A stretch of 64,000 bases of DNA, taken from Haliotis asinina. Taxonomy: Eukaryota > Mollusca > Gastropoda > Lepetellida > Haliotidae. The stretch spans positions 34,121,753 through 34,185,752 of the forward strand of contig NC_090290.1 in NCBI RefSeq assembly GCF_037392515.1, given 5' to 3'. The translations under genes and the position numbers were made by a program. Positions 1-12,086 of this stretch are shown here, in pieces. The stretch's first letter is position 1. Every line of letters starts with the position of its first letter. The notes below the pieces were generated by a model. That model worked only from the letters and a program-made list of their open reading frames with translations, did no database searches and was not told the origin of the DNA.

Positions 1-455
1 ACTTTATCAAGATTTTACATCTTTGAACCTTAAGAATAACACACTTTAGTTAACTTCAAAAGAAACGGCATGATCACTAATGTCAAATTTACATAGGCGT
101 CTCCCTTATAGGGAGGTTATAATTTAACATGAAGATCTCAAATATAAACATAAACATGAAAATATACCATTAATATCAATGTATTAATTCAGAAAAAAGA
201 CAATATTATTGTATTTCTGAAAGCTATAAAGCAACACACGCTGTACCTTGCAACACTTTAAGGAGTTTACAATAGAATGTGAACTGTCCATCAGGTGAAG
301 AACCCTGCAAAGTAATGTCCGCTTTGTTATGTGTTTTACAAATAAAAAGTATGGGAAAACCCTAACATTTAATAATCCTATATAAACATAAATTGGTAAA
401 TGCAATATTTGTTTGCTTAAGGAGCACTTTTAACGACATGTAGGAACATACAGTG
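1..455. other. No gene seen
   Basis: AT-rich sequence with only short chance reading frames. I see no domain, repeat family or RNA gene here. Confidence 0.5.
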
Positions 456-460
456 AAGTA

Positions 461-1075
461 AATGATTCAATATTCGTAGAGTTTGAGTGAAATGAAACAT
501 TGTCAAGAACCGTGAAAAACAAGGGTGCTGAAACACACCAACACCATGTGTGATTCAAACTCCGAAACACAACAGCTTAGTGCATTTGGGAGATTGACTT
601 CCCATGCAGCCTGTGGCACCTGAGTTTCCTGGAAAGGAAGCTACAAAGAAGTTATGGAAGCCTCACAACTTCGGCATGCCATAGCTGAGACAGTTCAGCG
701 CCCATGACAGACGTATGGCCATTGCATGTTTACAGAATGGTGATTCCATAAGAGGTGTTGCTCGCTGTCTTTAGGTGTCCAGCTCTGTCATTCACAGGCT
801 GGGGGACAGGTTTCAGGCCATTGGTAGAGTACAGGACATACCTCGCACAGGAAGACCCAGAAAACATCAGGGGCAGATTACCGATATATTTTGCTCCAAG
901 TCCCCAGGAACAGATTCACAGCTGCCAGTGCCCAGTTGTCACAAGGGAAGTCTTTCTTCCACATGCACTTGGCTGTTGTGTTTCGGAGTTTTTATCAAAC
1001 TTGATGTTGGCGTGTTTCAGCACCCTTGAGTTTCGCTGTTTTGACAATATTTCATTTCACTCAGAATTGAATAAT
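461..1075 (+). mobile_element. Internally deleted Tc1-like transposon with long terminal inverted repeats
   Basis: The left end (about 461-606) and the right end (about 950-1075) are inverted repeats of each other over roughly 120-140 bp. Shared landmarks are gagtgaaatgaaa, aagggtgctgaaacac, aactccgaaacacaacagc and gacttccc, in the same order on opposite strands. Between them lies a Tc1-type helix-turn-helix fragment, and the DDE catalytic part is absent. The total length of about 610 bp is far below the 1.3-1.7 kb of a full Tc1-like element, so this is a nonautonomous deletion derivative. A TA target duplication could not be fixed because the outermost bases differ. Confidence 0.8.
670..890 (+). 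pseudogene. Tc1-like transposase N-terminal helix-turn-helix fragment
   Basis: The plus-strand translation reads RRMAIACLQNGDSIRGVARC, a stop, then VSSSVIHRLGDRFQAIGRV and RTGRPRKH. This matches the paired-like HTH of Tc1 transposases: a first helix with an RxxVAR-type turn, a second helix with VS..VI.RL..RF, then the conserved RP(R/K)SGRPRK basic stretch. One in-frame stop splits the two helices, and the downstream frame never reaches a DDE domain. It is a dead fragment inside the inverted-repeat element. Confidence 0.75.
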
Positions 1076-1288
1076 CATTGCTTCACTGCATGTTCCAACC
1101 TCGTTTAAAGTGTATATTAAGCACTCAAAAAGTTGCATTCACATTAGAGTGTATATGACCTCACCACGGTTAAGTTTACATGTATGTATGACAAAACCTT
1201 TCATCATATGCACAAATTTTAAGTTCCCTTCCTTCAATTATTTATTGGGGCAATTCAATTTTTGTTATATGATTGTTTACAAGGATGA

Positions 1289-1566
1289 GTGAGTGAGTGA
1301 GTGAGTTAATATTTAACGTCACATCGGCAATATTTCAGCCATATCGTGACAAGAACATTCAATAATGAAAAGGAATATATGTATATTGTAAAACCTGTCA
1401 ACGAAGGACAGTAAAACAGTCTGAATTAAAACTAGCGCCAACGTTAAAACTAATATCACTATTCGGACAATACAATATAAAAACTGGCTATAGATCACCA
1501 TCAACTGAAGGTAGATCACCATAGTAGAGGGCGTGGGGACTTACAGTACTTCTACCTGCATGGTCC
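1289..1566 (-). mobile_element. F1 SINE-like element, near full length
   Basis: Read on the minus strand it ends in a (ACTC)n tail (seen here as gtgagtgagtgagtgag) preceded by the family core, gatatggctgaaatattgcc then gatgtgacgttaaatatt. Further 5' are the family landmarks ttttactgtccttcg, gctagttttaattc and atggtgatctaccttcag. The flanks tttacaaggatga (1276-1288) and tttacagggagaa (1567-1579) are an imperfect 13-bp target-site duplication. No tRNA-like A/B boxes are seen. Confidence 0.8.
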
Positions 1567-1579
1567 TTTACAGGGAGAA

Positions 1580-3290
1580 ATGCACGTTACGGAGGTTAGG
1601 TCTTTAAAAGCGACATTCACAAAACCTAGTTCTAACGCGATGTTAAAGATGTATGGTGACATTAACGCTTGCAATAAATATTGAAATTTCAAAGACTATT
1701 TCTTAAACCTTGTGAATGAAAAATGCAATTATTTCTGGTCACTGGTGATAATGAAAACGTTATGTAAGTTAGACGAGTTTGGGCGACATGAACACATGTA
1801 GTAAATCTTGAGCTTGGGTTTGGTACACTGCAGTGGAACTTTTTCTAGAAGAAATGTAATATATATATCTCCAAGATATGACATGGTTTTTAAAAACAGT
1901 TCCAACAACAGCATTGCACCACGCCTTATTGAACTATAGCAATTTACTGGTGACATCACTGTGTGTCTTCACCGTCTTCATAACACACTTTATCCATCAA
2001 ACCAGTTTCCAATATTACTGTTCAGCACAATTCTCCTCTCAACATATCAGAACATTCCTCTGATCAAGTTACTAAAGTTCTCGTTTCTTGAAGTGACAGA
2101 CTTGACGTAAACCCTCTTACATCAGTCTTCCTATTCATCCAATGCAAGATCCAATCCCAAACCAAACATCCAAGTCACACATTGCATCGGTGTCTGTTAG
2201 ATCTCGATTTTCAATGTATAACCCAATGAAACCATCGTCGGAGCCTTTACAATCCAATCTGAACTGCCCATTCCCTCGGGACTTTTCATCTCTATCAAAT
2301 TAACGATACGAGAACAACTTAAAACCTGATGAATGGAGTCAGTGATGGAGATGAAGTGTTATATTTTAACACCGTATGTTTTAGAGTATTGATGTCATCA
2401 CAATTTACATCCGGAACACGAAGGACAAAGACACAGAATGCTTCAAGCAATCTCAAAGTTTAACGTCTTGATCAATTTCTTCTCAGAAGGTAGCTTATTT
2501 TGGTTTGTTTGAAGCACTGCCGTTGTGCGGTGTAACGGCCTGTCAGTGTAGATGCCGTTATCTAGGATACATGCCTAAAGTGACCACTGAAGTGCAAATA
2601 GCATGAATCCTTTGATGTACATCTTGATGTGTCAACAGTGAATAATCCGTGTGTGTGCATTCATTAACCGTAATTTTAGAATGTAATTAGGGATATACTG
2701 ATACATTAAGTCATAAATGTTCTATGCAACACGTGAGTGGTAGTACAGGTAGTGGATGTTGAACTGGTTATCTGAAATGAAACAAGTAAACGGTTCAGGA
2801 TCACCAGGCGTGAATGTTACGCAGTCCCACAGAACGAACATGTGGCGGTTTTAGTATACAGAGGCATAAACAGTGAGTAGAGTATTGCTATTGTTGACTG
2901 ATGTACACAACATTCTGTTGGTGATTAATAGCCACAGAACTCGCATCTGTCAGTTTTACGCATATGGAAAACCTCTGCGATTAAACAATGAGCGGCTTTT
3001 CTTGGGAAGAAATACCTGTCATGTGATGTCACATCTGACGTTCATCAGCACTTAAATGACACGTTTATGGTGGGTAACTTCCTTGCTGCGATGAAAGTAC
3101 TTGAAAATGCAATGCTCGAATGAAATTCAGAAACTTCTTGTCAGGACAAGAGACACATAATCAGTAGAGACACATATTTAAACATATTCATTACAATCAG
3201 AGCGTTTGGTGATGATAAAAGCATGACCTTATGGATCGACATTAGAAAGGTCAACCTGAGTGACAGTCATCAGTACTTACGGTTGTTTTA
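1580..3290. other. No gene seen
   Basis: Noncoding AT-rich DNA with only short scattered frames (under about 80 codons), none with a recognisable motif. Confidence 0.5.
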
Positions 3291-3292
3291 GT

Positions 3293-3546
3293 CCTCCAGG
3301 ACCTACCTTCAGTTGTTAGCGATCTATAGCATGTTTTTATAGGGCTTGTGTGTTAAGTGTCGGTACGCTCTTTTAACTTTATGTACCTGTTTTATAAATT
3401 ATACCTGAGATAGTCTAGTTGTTTTACTGTCCTTCGTTAACAGGGTTTCATACTTTACCCATAATTACCATCAATATATAACCTGGTATTGTCACATTAT
3501 GGCTGAAATATTCAGATGTGACTTAAAATCAGAACTCGCTCACTCA
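3293..3546 (+). mobile_element. F1 SINE-like element
   Basis: Contains the F1 landmarks in order: ctaccttcagttgtt, tagttgttttactgtccttcg, ttatggctgaaatattc and tgtgactt, then a gctcactcac tail. It lacks the first part of the family (catgcaggtag / tccccatgg), so it is slightly 5' truncated and diverged. Confidence 0.75.
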
Positions 3547-5760
3547 CGTTATTCCTTCAGTGTCTGCCGTACACCCTGTAAATATCATCTGTGAATGATC
3601 AAAAACTAATCAGGATGTACAATTATTGTTTCTCGTCAACAATATTTTCCAATTTCGTTAACCTCAAAATCATTTTATCACCTTTCATAAATAGTTATAT
3701 TGACTACACGAACTTAATAAGAGTAATTTCAAGCATGCTCTCCCGTTAACATACACAAATCACAATAAATATCATTGGTATCTTGTAGGGAGTTTTTGTC
3801 TCCGTTTTATTCTCCTCACACGTGAGATTAGTGTCCGGGGTCCTGTCCCTGAGGAAATTGTTTAACCTGCGATAAAACATGTCAGTGAACCACCTCCTGT
3901 TCCGTAATATGTCACGAGAAACTAACTTGCTTTGCAGATTTTACGACCCGTTGCGTTCTCGTCTTTGATCTTATATTTCAGGACTAACGTATTATATGAA
4001 GTGGAATTCATTCAGTGTGTAAATGTAATAGCCTTCGTGTTTTAGTGCTGCACTGAAAGTTGTGTAAGCTCATTAAACGCATAATATGACTGATATGATC
4101 TTGAAGCTTATCTTTGCATTGCAAACATTGACATTCTTCATGTACATATTTAACAATATGCTCTATGAGTCATTTGACTTTACATTTAGTCGACTGCACA
4201 CTGCTCACTGGGCACCGGGGAACAACGTTCGTCCGTGCCGGAGAATAACATAGGTCAGTCAAAATATCGTCTCCCAAAGCAACGTTTGCAATGCTCGCAG
4301 CGACATGGTAAACCGACCCAGAGTGTCATTGACTGTTCTGGAATATTTTGTAGGACTGTTTTTATGAGGCACAGGTGTATAGTACAATTCTCGATAGCTG
4401 GAATTATTCAGATATACCTGACCGTGTGGAACCAACATATTGCTTTGATGAAAAGAAACATTATCCGATGAAACTAAAATGTATCAAGAACAAAGAGCAT
4501 TTCCAAAGACTATGGCGAGTTGTTGAAGGTTTCTAGATTTATTTTGCTTCATACTGATGCAGCTTTTACTGGTGTCGTATTGAACGTTCTACCGCCGTCT
4601 GCATGTGGGTTTCGACAGATTTACAGGTGGGAGCGTTGTAATGTAGGAGGTATCTTTCATATGAGTTGAACATATACATGTTACAGGTACTTGTACAGTT
4701 GTGTCAGGTACATGTTCTAGTGAAATCAAACAGACCACATTATTCTTATTGTGCATAAATTTGATGACACCTTTAGAAATACAACTCAGTGTACATGTGC
4801 AAGCATGACCAAGAACCAATAACTGCCATCAACTTTGTCTGTGACACGGTTTTATACCAAACATGTGCCAGCGCTGTTTGCAATATGTCATGATCCATGA
4901 CGGAATAAGATATGAATAATAAGTGTAACCGTCCAAAAAACAATGCATATGCCTTTCCTTTTATGGAGCAGCGATGGAATGGCGAAGTTTAATATTGGGG
5001 TAACACTGTCCTTAGTTGTATATCACCACCAATTAATTTTGACATTTGAATAAAAGAAATTCATTAAGCGTAAGTGCGAGTTTAAGATAACTGGGTCATA
5101 TTGTTTCCAGAACTTTGCGAAAATAATTTTCGCGAAACAGATGTGATAGTCAGCCTGACATAGATATAATGTTTTGCACCAGCTATCATATCAACAGCTG
5201 CATCAAACCTGTTAAATGCAGTTAGAAATGCAGTTACAAGTTACCGGCAGACTCTGTGAAGTCAAAGATAACTACCGCTGATTAGAACTGATGTTTCATG
5301 AATATTTCCTTTTCATTCATTCTCAGAAGTCACTTCCAATTATTCAAAATACAAAACTAAAATATTCAAAAAGTACATAGCAATCCTGTGCGCGTTGCAG
5401 ACATGATAGAAATCTACAAAATTAAAGCTTTTCATCTCTTTGGTAGTAGTTTTTTATGCTGTTTTAATCATGACGCGAGGTGTAGAAGGACAACATGCCT
5501 TGCTTATTATTTCATTATAGACGTCGACCGCATGCTACATTACGAAGTTGTCAGAAGCTTTCAATACCAACGCTGAGCTATACTCTTAGAGAAATCTGAT
5601 GTTTTCTCATATCCTTTCACACTTATCATATATTTTCTCAATGTTCGATGATTCCCAGTCTATTTACATGTTTATCGATACACAAGACTGTATGCCTAAA
5701 ACATTAGTTCTTTCCACATGCTGGACATTAGAAGTAGAAGAGTGAAACAATTTGTTGTAA
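3547..5760. other. No gene seen
   Basis: Noncoding stretch. Short frames at 4235-4471 and 4589-4819 have no recognisable domain and chance-like composition. Confidence 0.45.
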
Positions 5761-5762
5761 AG

Positions 5763-5845
5763 GGTGTGGGTGTGGGTGTGGGTGTGGGTGTGGGTGTGGG
5801 TGTGGGTGTGGGTGTGGGTGTGGGTGTGGGTGTGGGTGTGGGTGT
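5763..5845 (+). repeat. (TGTGGG)n hexanucleotide microsatellite, about 13-14 copies
   Basis: An almost perfect run of the TGTGGG hexamer over about 82 bp. G-triplets recur every six bases on the plus strand, giving potential for G-quadruplex formation. It is not the animal telomere repeat TTAGGG. Confidence 0.95.
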
Positions 5846-6011
5846 TAACGTACTATAGAATTATTGTCCTACTGAGAGGGTACGTAATTTCCCAAACATT
5901 CTAAGTACAGTTAAACTCGACACTGTTTTAATCGTAGTATATGTGTATTTTTAATGAATGGCTAGATGTGTTAAAATTGCTAACAGCTGACGGGATGGTT
6001 TAAATCCAGCT

Positions 6012-6318
6012 ATGGCGCATGCAGGAAGCAGCTCTACTCAACAAGTGCCCATGGCCCCTTGTATGGTGATCTACCTTCACGTTTTGACAATATATAGCCT
6101 GCTTTTACCTTGTATTGTCATCTATAGTTAAACTGTTACAGATCTAATTAATAGAATTAAATTCTAGTATGTCATAATCTAGTTATTTTACTGTCCTTCG
6201 ATGACGGCTTCTTACGATTTACCATTAATCATTATGTATAATAATTATAATTAATTGTCATCGTCACGATATGGCTGAAATATTGCCGGTGTGACGATAA
6301 TTTTAAACTCACTCACGC
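6012..6318 (+). mobile_element. F1 SINE-like element, full-length type
   Basis: Starts with gcgcatgcaggaagcagctc and tgcccatggccccttgtatg, then tggtgatctaccttcac, the tattttactgtccttcg block, cacgatatggctgaaatatt and gccggtgtgacg, and ends in a cactcactcac-type tail. This is one of the best copies for defining the 5' end of the family. Confidence 0.8.
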
Positions 6319-6319
6319 A

Positions 6320-7280
6320 GAGTCAGTACAGAATATCGGGAACTAATAGGCCAGATCCAAGAGTACGTATGTTAGCATGACGACTGGTCACAGCACTGAC
6401 AAGAGTGCCTCGATACCGGTGTTTGGCTTGGAGGCACACACAGACAAATGCTAGCTTGATTCAATGTAGCATTCACGCTTTGGCCGCTCAAGGGAAAATG
6501 CTGTTTGATACTTGAGCCCCCGCGGCCCTACTTTAAAGACGGAGGTGACATGTTGGAATCCGACACATATAAGCTGTAACTTACCTCAACTACATGCTCT
6601 TAGACCTTCTTCCTGCAGAGATCAATACTGCTATGGTGTTTGTAACTGTTTGAGTTACTTACAAACGCAAGTAATAAGCGCTCTGAGCAGTGTTCCACAC
6701 ATAATCATGGCCCTCCATTTTGAGTTAATGAAGAGTTTGAGGAGGCTTACACATATGATGCAAGTCTGTAGATTGCCTTGCACCTTCAAGTGATTCGCTG
6801 TTTGAGGAGAGACAATGCTTTTAACAGAGGCTGTCTCAAAATGGTACGCGCTGGTCAGAGTAGGTTACTTAAGCTATGACAGCTCGTGTCTAATACGACT
6901 CCTTACAAGTAATCCGTAGTCTGCAAGGTCTGAGTGTGAGCTGAAACGAGACATTAAATCGTTCAAGGTTGCGGATACACTACTTAGATTCCATATACGT
7001 GTCACGAGAAATACGGATGACGCAAAATGATATTAACCGTGTTTATCGTAGGACTGGAAATCCCTACTAACGAGACAGGGTTACTTATGTGTTCTTAGTA
7101 ATTAAATCACAGTTTCGTGACCACCTCCATCAGCTGGAACGCATACATGATGATTGTACAACAGAACCTTTGCTGAAGAGTAGACACCATTGTATCGGTT
7201 TAGTGATATTTAGAGATTGCAGTGTCACCTTGTAGAAAGTGACATATTGGTTTAGATCGATCATAAAGTGAATCTGGCAG
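6320..7280. other. No gene seen
   Basis: Noncoding. The 93-codon frame at 6512-6793 has no recognisable domain and I treat it as chance. Confidence 0.4.
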
Positions 7281-7282
7281 CT

Positions 7283-7415
7283 GTCAGGGATGGTGAGGTA
7301 CCATTGTGGTTATAGCGTTCGCTCGATTGTCCAGGTTCGTGTCCGACCCATTCCTGCTGTTCCCGCTGTGATATCTCAGGGATAATTCCAAACGTGACTT
7401 AAAACTAACTCATTT
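7283..7415 (+). mobile_element. F2 tRNA-headed SINE, diverged copy
   Basis: The head carries an A-box-like gtggttatagcgttcgctc and a B-box-like caggttcgtgtccgacc, followed by the F2 tail gctgtgatatctcagggata and an aactcattt end. It is degenerate but keeps the order of head, B box and conserved tail. Confidence 0.65.
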
Positions 7416-7587
7416 TTAGCTTTTATAGTAGGTCAAAATCTTGGCGGAAATGCATAAAGAATACACGATAATCCATGTTTTTTTCCTACACACAGTAAGC
7501 ATTTTTGCAGGAGTTTCAAAATGCAGCATATACGTATGTGATTTTAGTTTTTGGATAAACAATTATCGGCAGTGCCTGAGATGATGC

Positions 7588-7836
7588 TGTAAATCCGGCT
7601 AGGGACAATCCAGCCAGCAAAAGTCCCCATGGAAGCTAGTGTGGTGATATATCTTTAGTGACATTTTTTCATTGTTCTCTGTAGTGATATCTCTTTGTCG
7701 TTACATGCTAGTTTTAAATGTTCATCCGTCATAGTATAGCTATTTTACTGTCATTTTTTGGTATGTATTTCTTTTGACTTAGTGTATTTTAGTATGAGAC
7801 ACTGCCGACTGGACTTGAACTTGTAACTCACTTACT
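7588..7836 (+). mobile_element. F1 SINE-like element, strongly diverged
   Basis: Recognisable from aaaagtccccatggaagcta, gtgtggtgatatatcttta and agctattttactgtcattt, with a decayed tail taactcacttactcg. The usual gaaatattgcc core is nearly lost. Confidence 0.55.
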
Positions 7837-7839
7837 CGT

Positions 7840-9395
7840 CCTTGAAATGTCTAGCATGATGGACACTCGGGACAACGTAAAACAGTAGCTCACAAACAGA
7901 TGAAATGAATAGGTTGGGGGATCCCGCCACGACGTGTTCATAAAGATCTTAACAGTTCAAATTAGTTTGATTTGAAGGTTAAAGTTCCTACGTGGGTAAA
8001 CGTGTGATGTGAGGGTGCAGTGCGGAGTTGGAATTGAGAAATCTCCCCCAAATCAGAGTTTGAAATTCACTTTATCTTCAATTAACAACAGGGATTTCCC
8101 TCGACAAAACTAGGATACTGGATTTGTCGTGAACGAAACGGCAGCTTTCGTTAGCAAAGTATTATCGATGTAACGATGACGATGAGTGCCAAGGCGTAAC
8201 CTGCAACTAAAAAACTAATGCTGCGAAAGTACGGTGCGTCTTACCGTTTGAAGTCAGCCTTGTTCAGTATGAACGGAGGATATGTTGTTAGTTTACGATC
8301 ATCCAGGACGCTGGTTCTCACGCCCGATTGTACGCAACTTGTGGCACAGTAGCTTTAGGAATCTTGTTACTGCATTGATAAGAACACTTCAGTCGTTGGA
8401 CCATTTGAAGAACCTGAATCGTCAACGGCACCCTAAAGCCTGCCAATTTGGAACACTGTTCTCCCAGCTGTGACTGCATATGCAAGGGGTTACTATCACA
8501 AACCCCGTCGTTATGATTACCTCATGTGTCAGAACAGACATGGACACCTATGCTAGCAAAAGTAAGAGATGGTGACAGTGAATGAAAACATGATGCATTA
8601 AGAAGAAAGTTGAAGCGAGGACAAAAAAATGACGATGCGGAAACAACGGTGTAGACTCGTATCAGTTTCTGAAGTGTGGGTTTATAGTTAATCAGTTAGA
8701 TACGAATTGATAGGGTCTGTTCTGTTTATTACGAAATATACTTGTGATGTAAGTAGTGACTTCATGCAAGTTTGTAATACCTACTTGTGTGAACGAAATG
8801 AGGTTCAGGAAGGTACATGCTTATAATTCTCCGTTTCTCTTCATTTCTCTCTGCCACTTGATGTATTAATTGTATATGAGCATTGGTGTAAATATAGGGC
8901 ATATTATATTCTACGTTGTGGTAATTTAATGAGAAATGAGAATGTGTAAACAAAATCTTACCCAGAAAATCCGTAGGCAGTCTCCATATAAGGATGTAAT
9001 ACTCGTTATCAAGATTCACTGTTGACATGACATGGATGTGGAATATACAAGCAGAGTCCAATGTCAGTATATGCGTAGTGATATTAGATAACCTTCCGCG
9101 GGAGTCGTCAAAACCTCTAGCACAAGTTAGCAGAGAATAAAATAAAATACGATTCTTCGGTTACGTATGCACACTTGAAAACTTACATAGAGACATAGTT
9201 GAAAGATATATGTCCATTGTATGATTTCGGCCGTGTCACTGACGAAAAGATATCAAATACGTGTTATCATGATAACATGTGTTCGCAATAAGACAAATGT
9301 CAGCTTGGTCTGAGAGATGAGTGTATATCCCCAATAACAGATACTAGCAGTTCCTTCCTGGTAACTTGACACCACACACCATCATGCGTGGGTGA
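7840..9395. other. No gene seen
   Basis: Noncoding. A 99-codon minus frame at 8762-9061 and a 63-codon plus frame at 8282-8473 show no domain, signal peptide or family resemblance. Confidence 0.4.
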
Positions 9396-9575
9396 GTGAT
9401 TTCAATTCAAAGTGACATTGGCAATATTTCAGTGAGTGAGTGGGTTTGGTTGGTTGGATGGTTGAGTTACTGAGTGAGGTTTTAAGCCGCATTTAAGTAT
9501 ATATCTGAAAATTCACACGGGGAACACAAAGAAATAGGACTGGCACATTGTACACACGGTTTCTAACCACGCCCC
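9396..9575 (-). mobile_element. F1 tail fragment next to an F2 SINE remnant
   Basis: At 9396-9432 there is gtgagtgatttcaattcaaa followed by gtgacattggcaatatttca, a piece of the F1 3' end in minus orientation. From about 9465, gagtgaggttttaagccgc and then ggcacattgtacac match the reversed F2 tail and body. Both are decayed. Confidence 0.5.
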
Positions 9576-9579
9576 CAAT

Positions 9580-10465
9580 GAACAGATCCAGGAACATCAG
9601 GAATACGTCAGCTATGGAGGGAAGTTTGGAGGTATACACGTCTTGATAGAAAACCACACAATGTTTCTCGACTTCAGAAACTTCAGATAGTACATGTTAT
9701 GGTTCTACGCTGTATAGATCATATATGTATATGTATATATTTTGCAGGTTATTCACTGTCAGTCTAGCAGATATGCACACTTCCATTGAGTCACTAAAAT
9801 CATAAGCGCAGCTTGCTTCCGTTAACGTGTTCTATTGTATCTGTCTCACATCATATGGTCGTCATTTCAATTGATGGATGTTGTCTTCAGAGTTATTTAG
9901 AGTTGCTTTCAGAATTACTGCACGTAAACTAAATACTATACTAGTGAGATGAAATAACACAGATTAAATCTGCTACTCTGCTCTAACACAGAATACTGAT
10001 TCCGTACCGACTTTGTCCTTTTCTTATACTCCTATCAATATCCTTAAAAATGAATGCTGATCTCAAACCAAATTCTCAAATTTTCTCTGGTCAAAATCCA
10101 ACTGGTACTATCTACTTCATTATGACTGTATTGATGCTTTCCTCAGATTATATGTTGAAACGAAAAACCGATATACAAAGATTGTTGCCGCTGAAACCTA
10201 ACGAAGCCATTGCGGATGAACGTTTTAAGATAAGCGAGAACGAGTAAAAATCATTTAATCCTACCAATTTCATGGAGACTTTGACCTCATTTCACTATTG
10301 ATGGAAGTGAAGATGAAGGCCAGTCCTTTTTTTTGTCATCACTCTGATAGTTTCCAACAGGTTCACGACATCCTATTCAAGGAGGATTTAATAATTTGAA
10401 AGCTGTCCATTCGAGACAGTACAACTTATGGACCAAGCGGGACCTCACAATCGCAAGCGGGAGGA
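9580..10465. other. No supported gene; one weak short frame
   Basis: Mostly noncoding. A 65-codon plus frame at 10050-10247 begins with an A-rich context, has a hydrophobic stretch (GTIYFIMTVLML) and a charged C-terminus (KPNEAIADERFKISENE). It is isolated, has no known family and may be chance. Confidence 0.3.
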
Positions 10466-10467
10466 GA

Positions 10468-10570
10468 GAGTGAGTGAGTCTAATCTTACCCTGCTTTTAG
10501 CAACATTTCAGCAATACCCTAAACGTGGGGGTTAGATATGGACATTACACATTGTACCTCGCCCCAAGGA
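10468..10570 (-). mobile_element. F2 SINE remnant (reverse orientation)
   Basis: Reads gtgagtgagtctaatctta then cctgcttttagcaacatttc and cacattgtacctcgcc, which is the F2 tail and part of its body on the minus strand. No intact B box remains. Confidence 0.55.
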
Positions 10571-10574
10571 CGTC

Positions 10575-12080
10575 ACGATGCATTATGCTCAGTCTACGGA
10601 AAACCATCATGTAACAATACCATCATGCAATAATACTACAATAATATAACAATAAAAACTTTCTCTTCTCATGATGCAATCACACCACCAAGCACGGTGA
10701 ACCTGATACTCTATCTGTCTGATAAACGTTTCAACTTAATATTGTTCCGCAGGTGTGAGCTTTCAGAACATAATTTGTTGTATAGCTAAATTAAACCTCG
10801 AAATACCAAATATCAGCTGTATGCTTTGTTCTTAAAATAGAAACATTCCCAAATGCCACAGTTTTAAAGGTTTATATGTGACCTTAATTACGTAATGAAT
10901 GCATTATTGCCGCAATTAGTCACGATAATTTTGTTGTTTTTCAAATATTAGTCCCGATTTGTACATCTATAATTTCTTAAGGATCATGTAAAGAATATTG
11001 CCATTCAGTTTAAGAGGATTTAACACATGTGTCTCTTGTGAAACCTAAGACGTCGTGTGACGTTATCAAGCTATGATATAACTAAGACACGCTGGAAGTG
11101 ACGTAACATCAGACCAACAGTCACGGATATAAACATATCATCATTTTTATCATTGCAACCCGGTAACTGCATATTATGGGGTACAGACATCTTCTATGTT
11201 CACAATGAAGTCAGACGTTTGCTTGAATCAAATACATGTGATAATGCTTTCAACGGGTTATGGATGACATGTAGAAGATAATTCCAAACTATCTGCATGA
11301 GTAACGAAAGTGATGGTCGATACAATTTCCAATTTTAACATATACCGCATGTCCGCGTGGTTGATTATAAGTTGTTCACTGATCATGACGGGGACAAGGG
11401 CCGACGTACCCTCCTATGTTTGTTTATGCTAACAAACATCAAGAGGACATCAACCCAGGGGCTTCAAGGAACCAGGGAACAACGCATTTATCGTACCAAA
11501 CACTTCAATGTTAATTCTGAATTGTTGGAGCACGGGTACAAATCTTTTTGTAGCCATCGCTGGATTTTGCGGACAACAATACATATATATTTAGAGTTAT
11601 CTCCCTTCCATCAATTTGCATTCGCAAAACATTGGTAATTTCAGTACATTATACGTGATTCAATGTTAGATAAACTACTACTACCACGAAGTACCAAATG
11701 ATTTCAGCATTCCAAGAAGGATACATTGAAAGTAATAGAAGAGTGCTCAGCCAATCAGTAAGTCAGTACGTGTGAGGTAAGGTAAAGAACTCGATCAACC
11801 TGTCTAAACACGAGATACACATGTAAGTGTAATATTTCTACACATTTTTGTAATGAGGACAAATAACATCTTTATAAACAAAGTATATTTTGGCAGCTAA
11901 AAAGGCAATTCAACGTATCTGAAGGTAAAATTGCTTGACGAAAAGACAACTGAGAGGCATACTAGAATATTTACGTTGATTTTATGAGTCTACATGTAAG
12001 CTGACGGTCACAAAGAACATGTAGTTCCAATGAATAAGAAATCAGGAATGGTTCCTGTATGTGATCCTCAGATTTGTCTG
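10575..12080. other. No gene seen downstream of the GPCR
   Basis: AT-rich noncoding DNA on the 3' side of the GPCR. A 93-codon plus frame at 11357-11638 shows no recognisable motif. Part of this stretch may be the receptor's 3' UTR, but nothing in the sequence fixes its end. Confidence 0.4.
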
Positions 12081-12086
12081 TTTATT
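12081..12086 (-). terminator. Possible AATAAA poly(A) signal overlapping the GPCR stop codon
   Basis: On the minus strand the stop codon runs into TGAATAAACAG, so the canonical hexamer shares a base with the stop region. Use of this site would give an extremely short 3' UTR, so it may not be the functional one. Confidence 0.25.
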
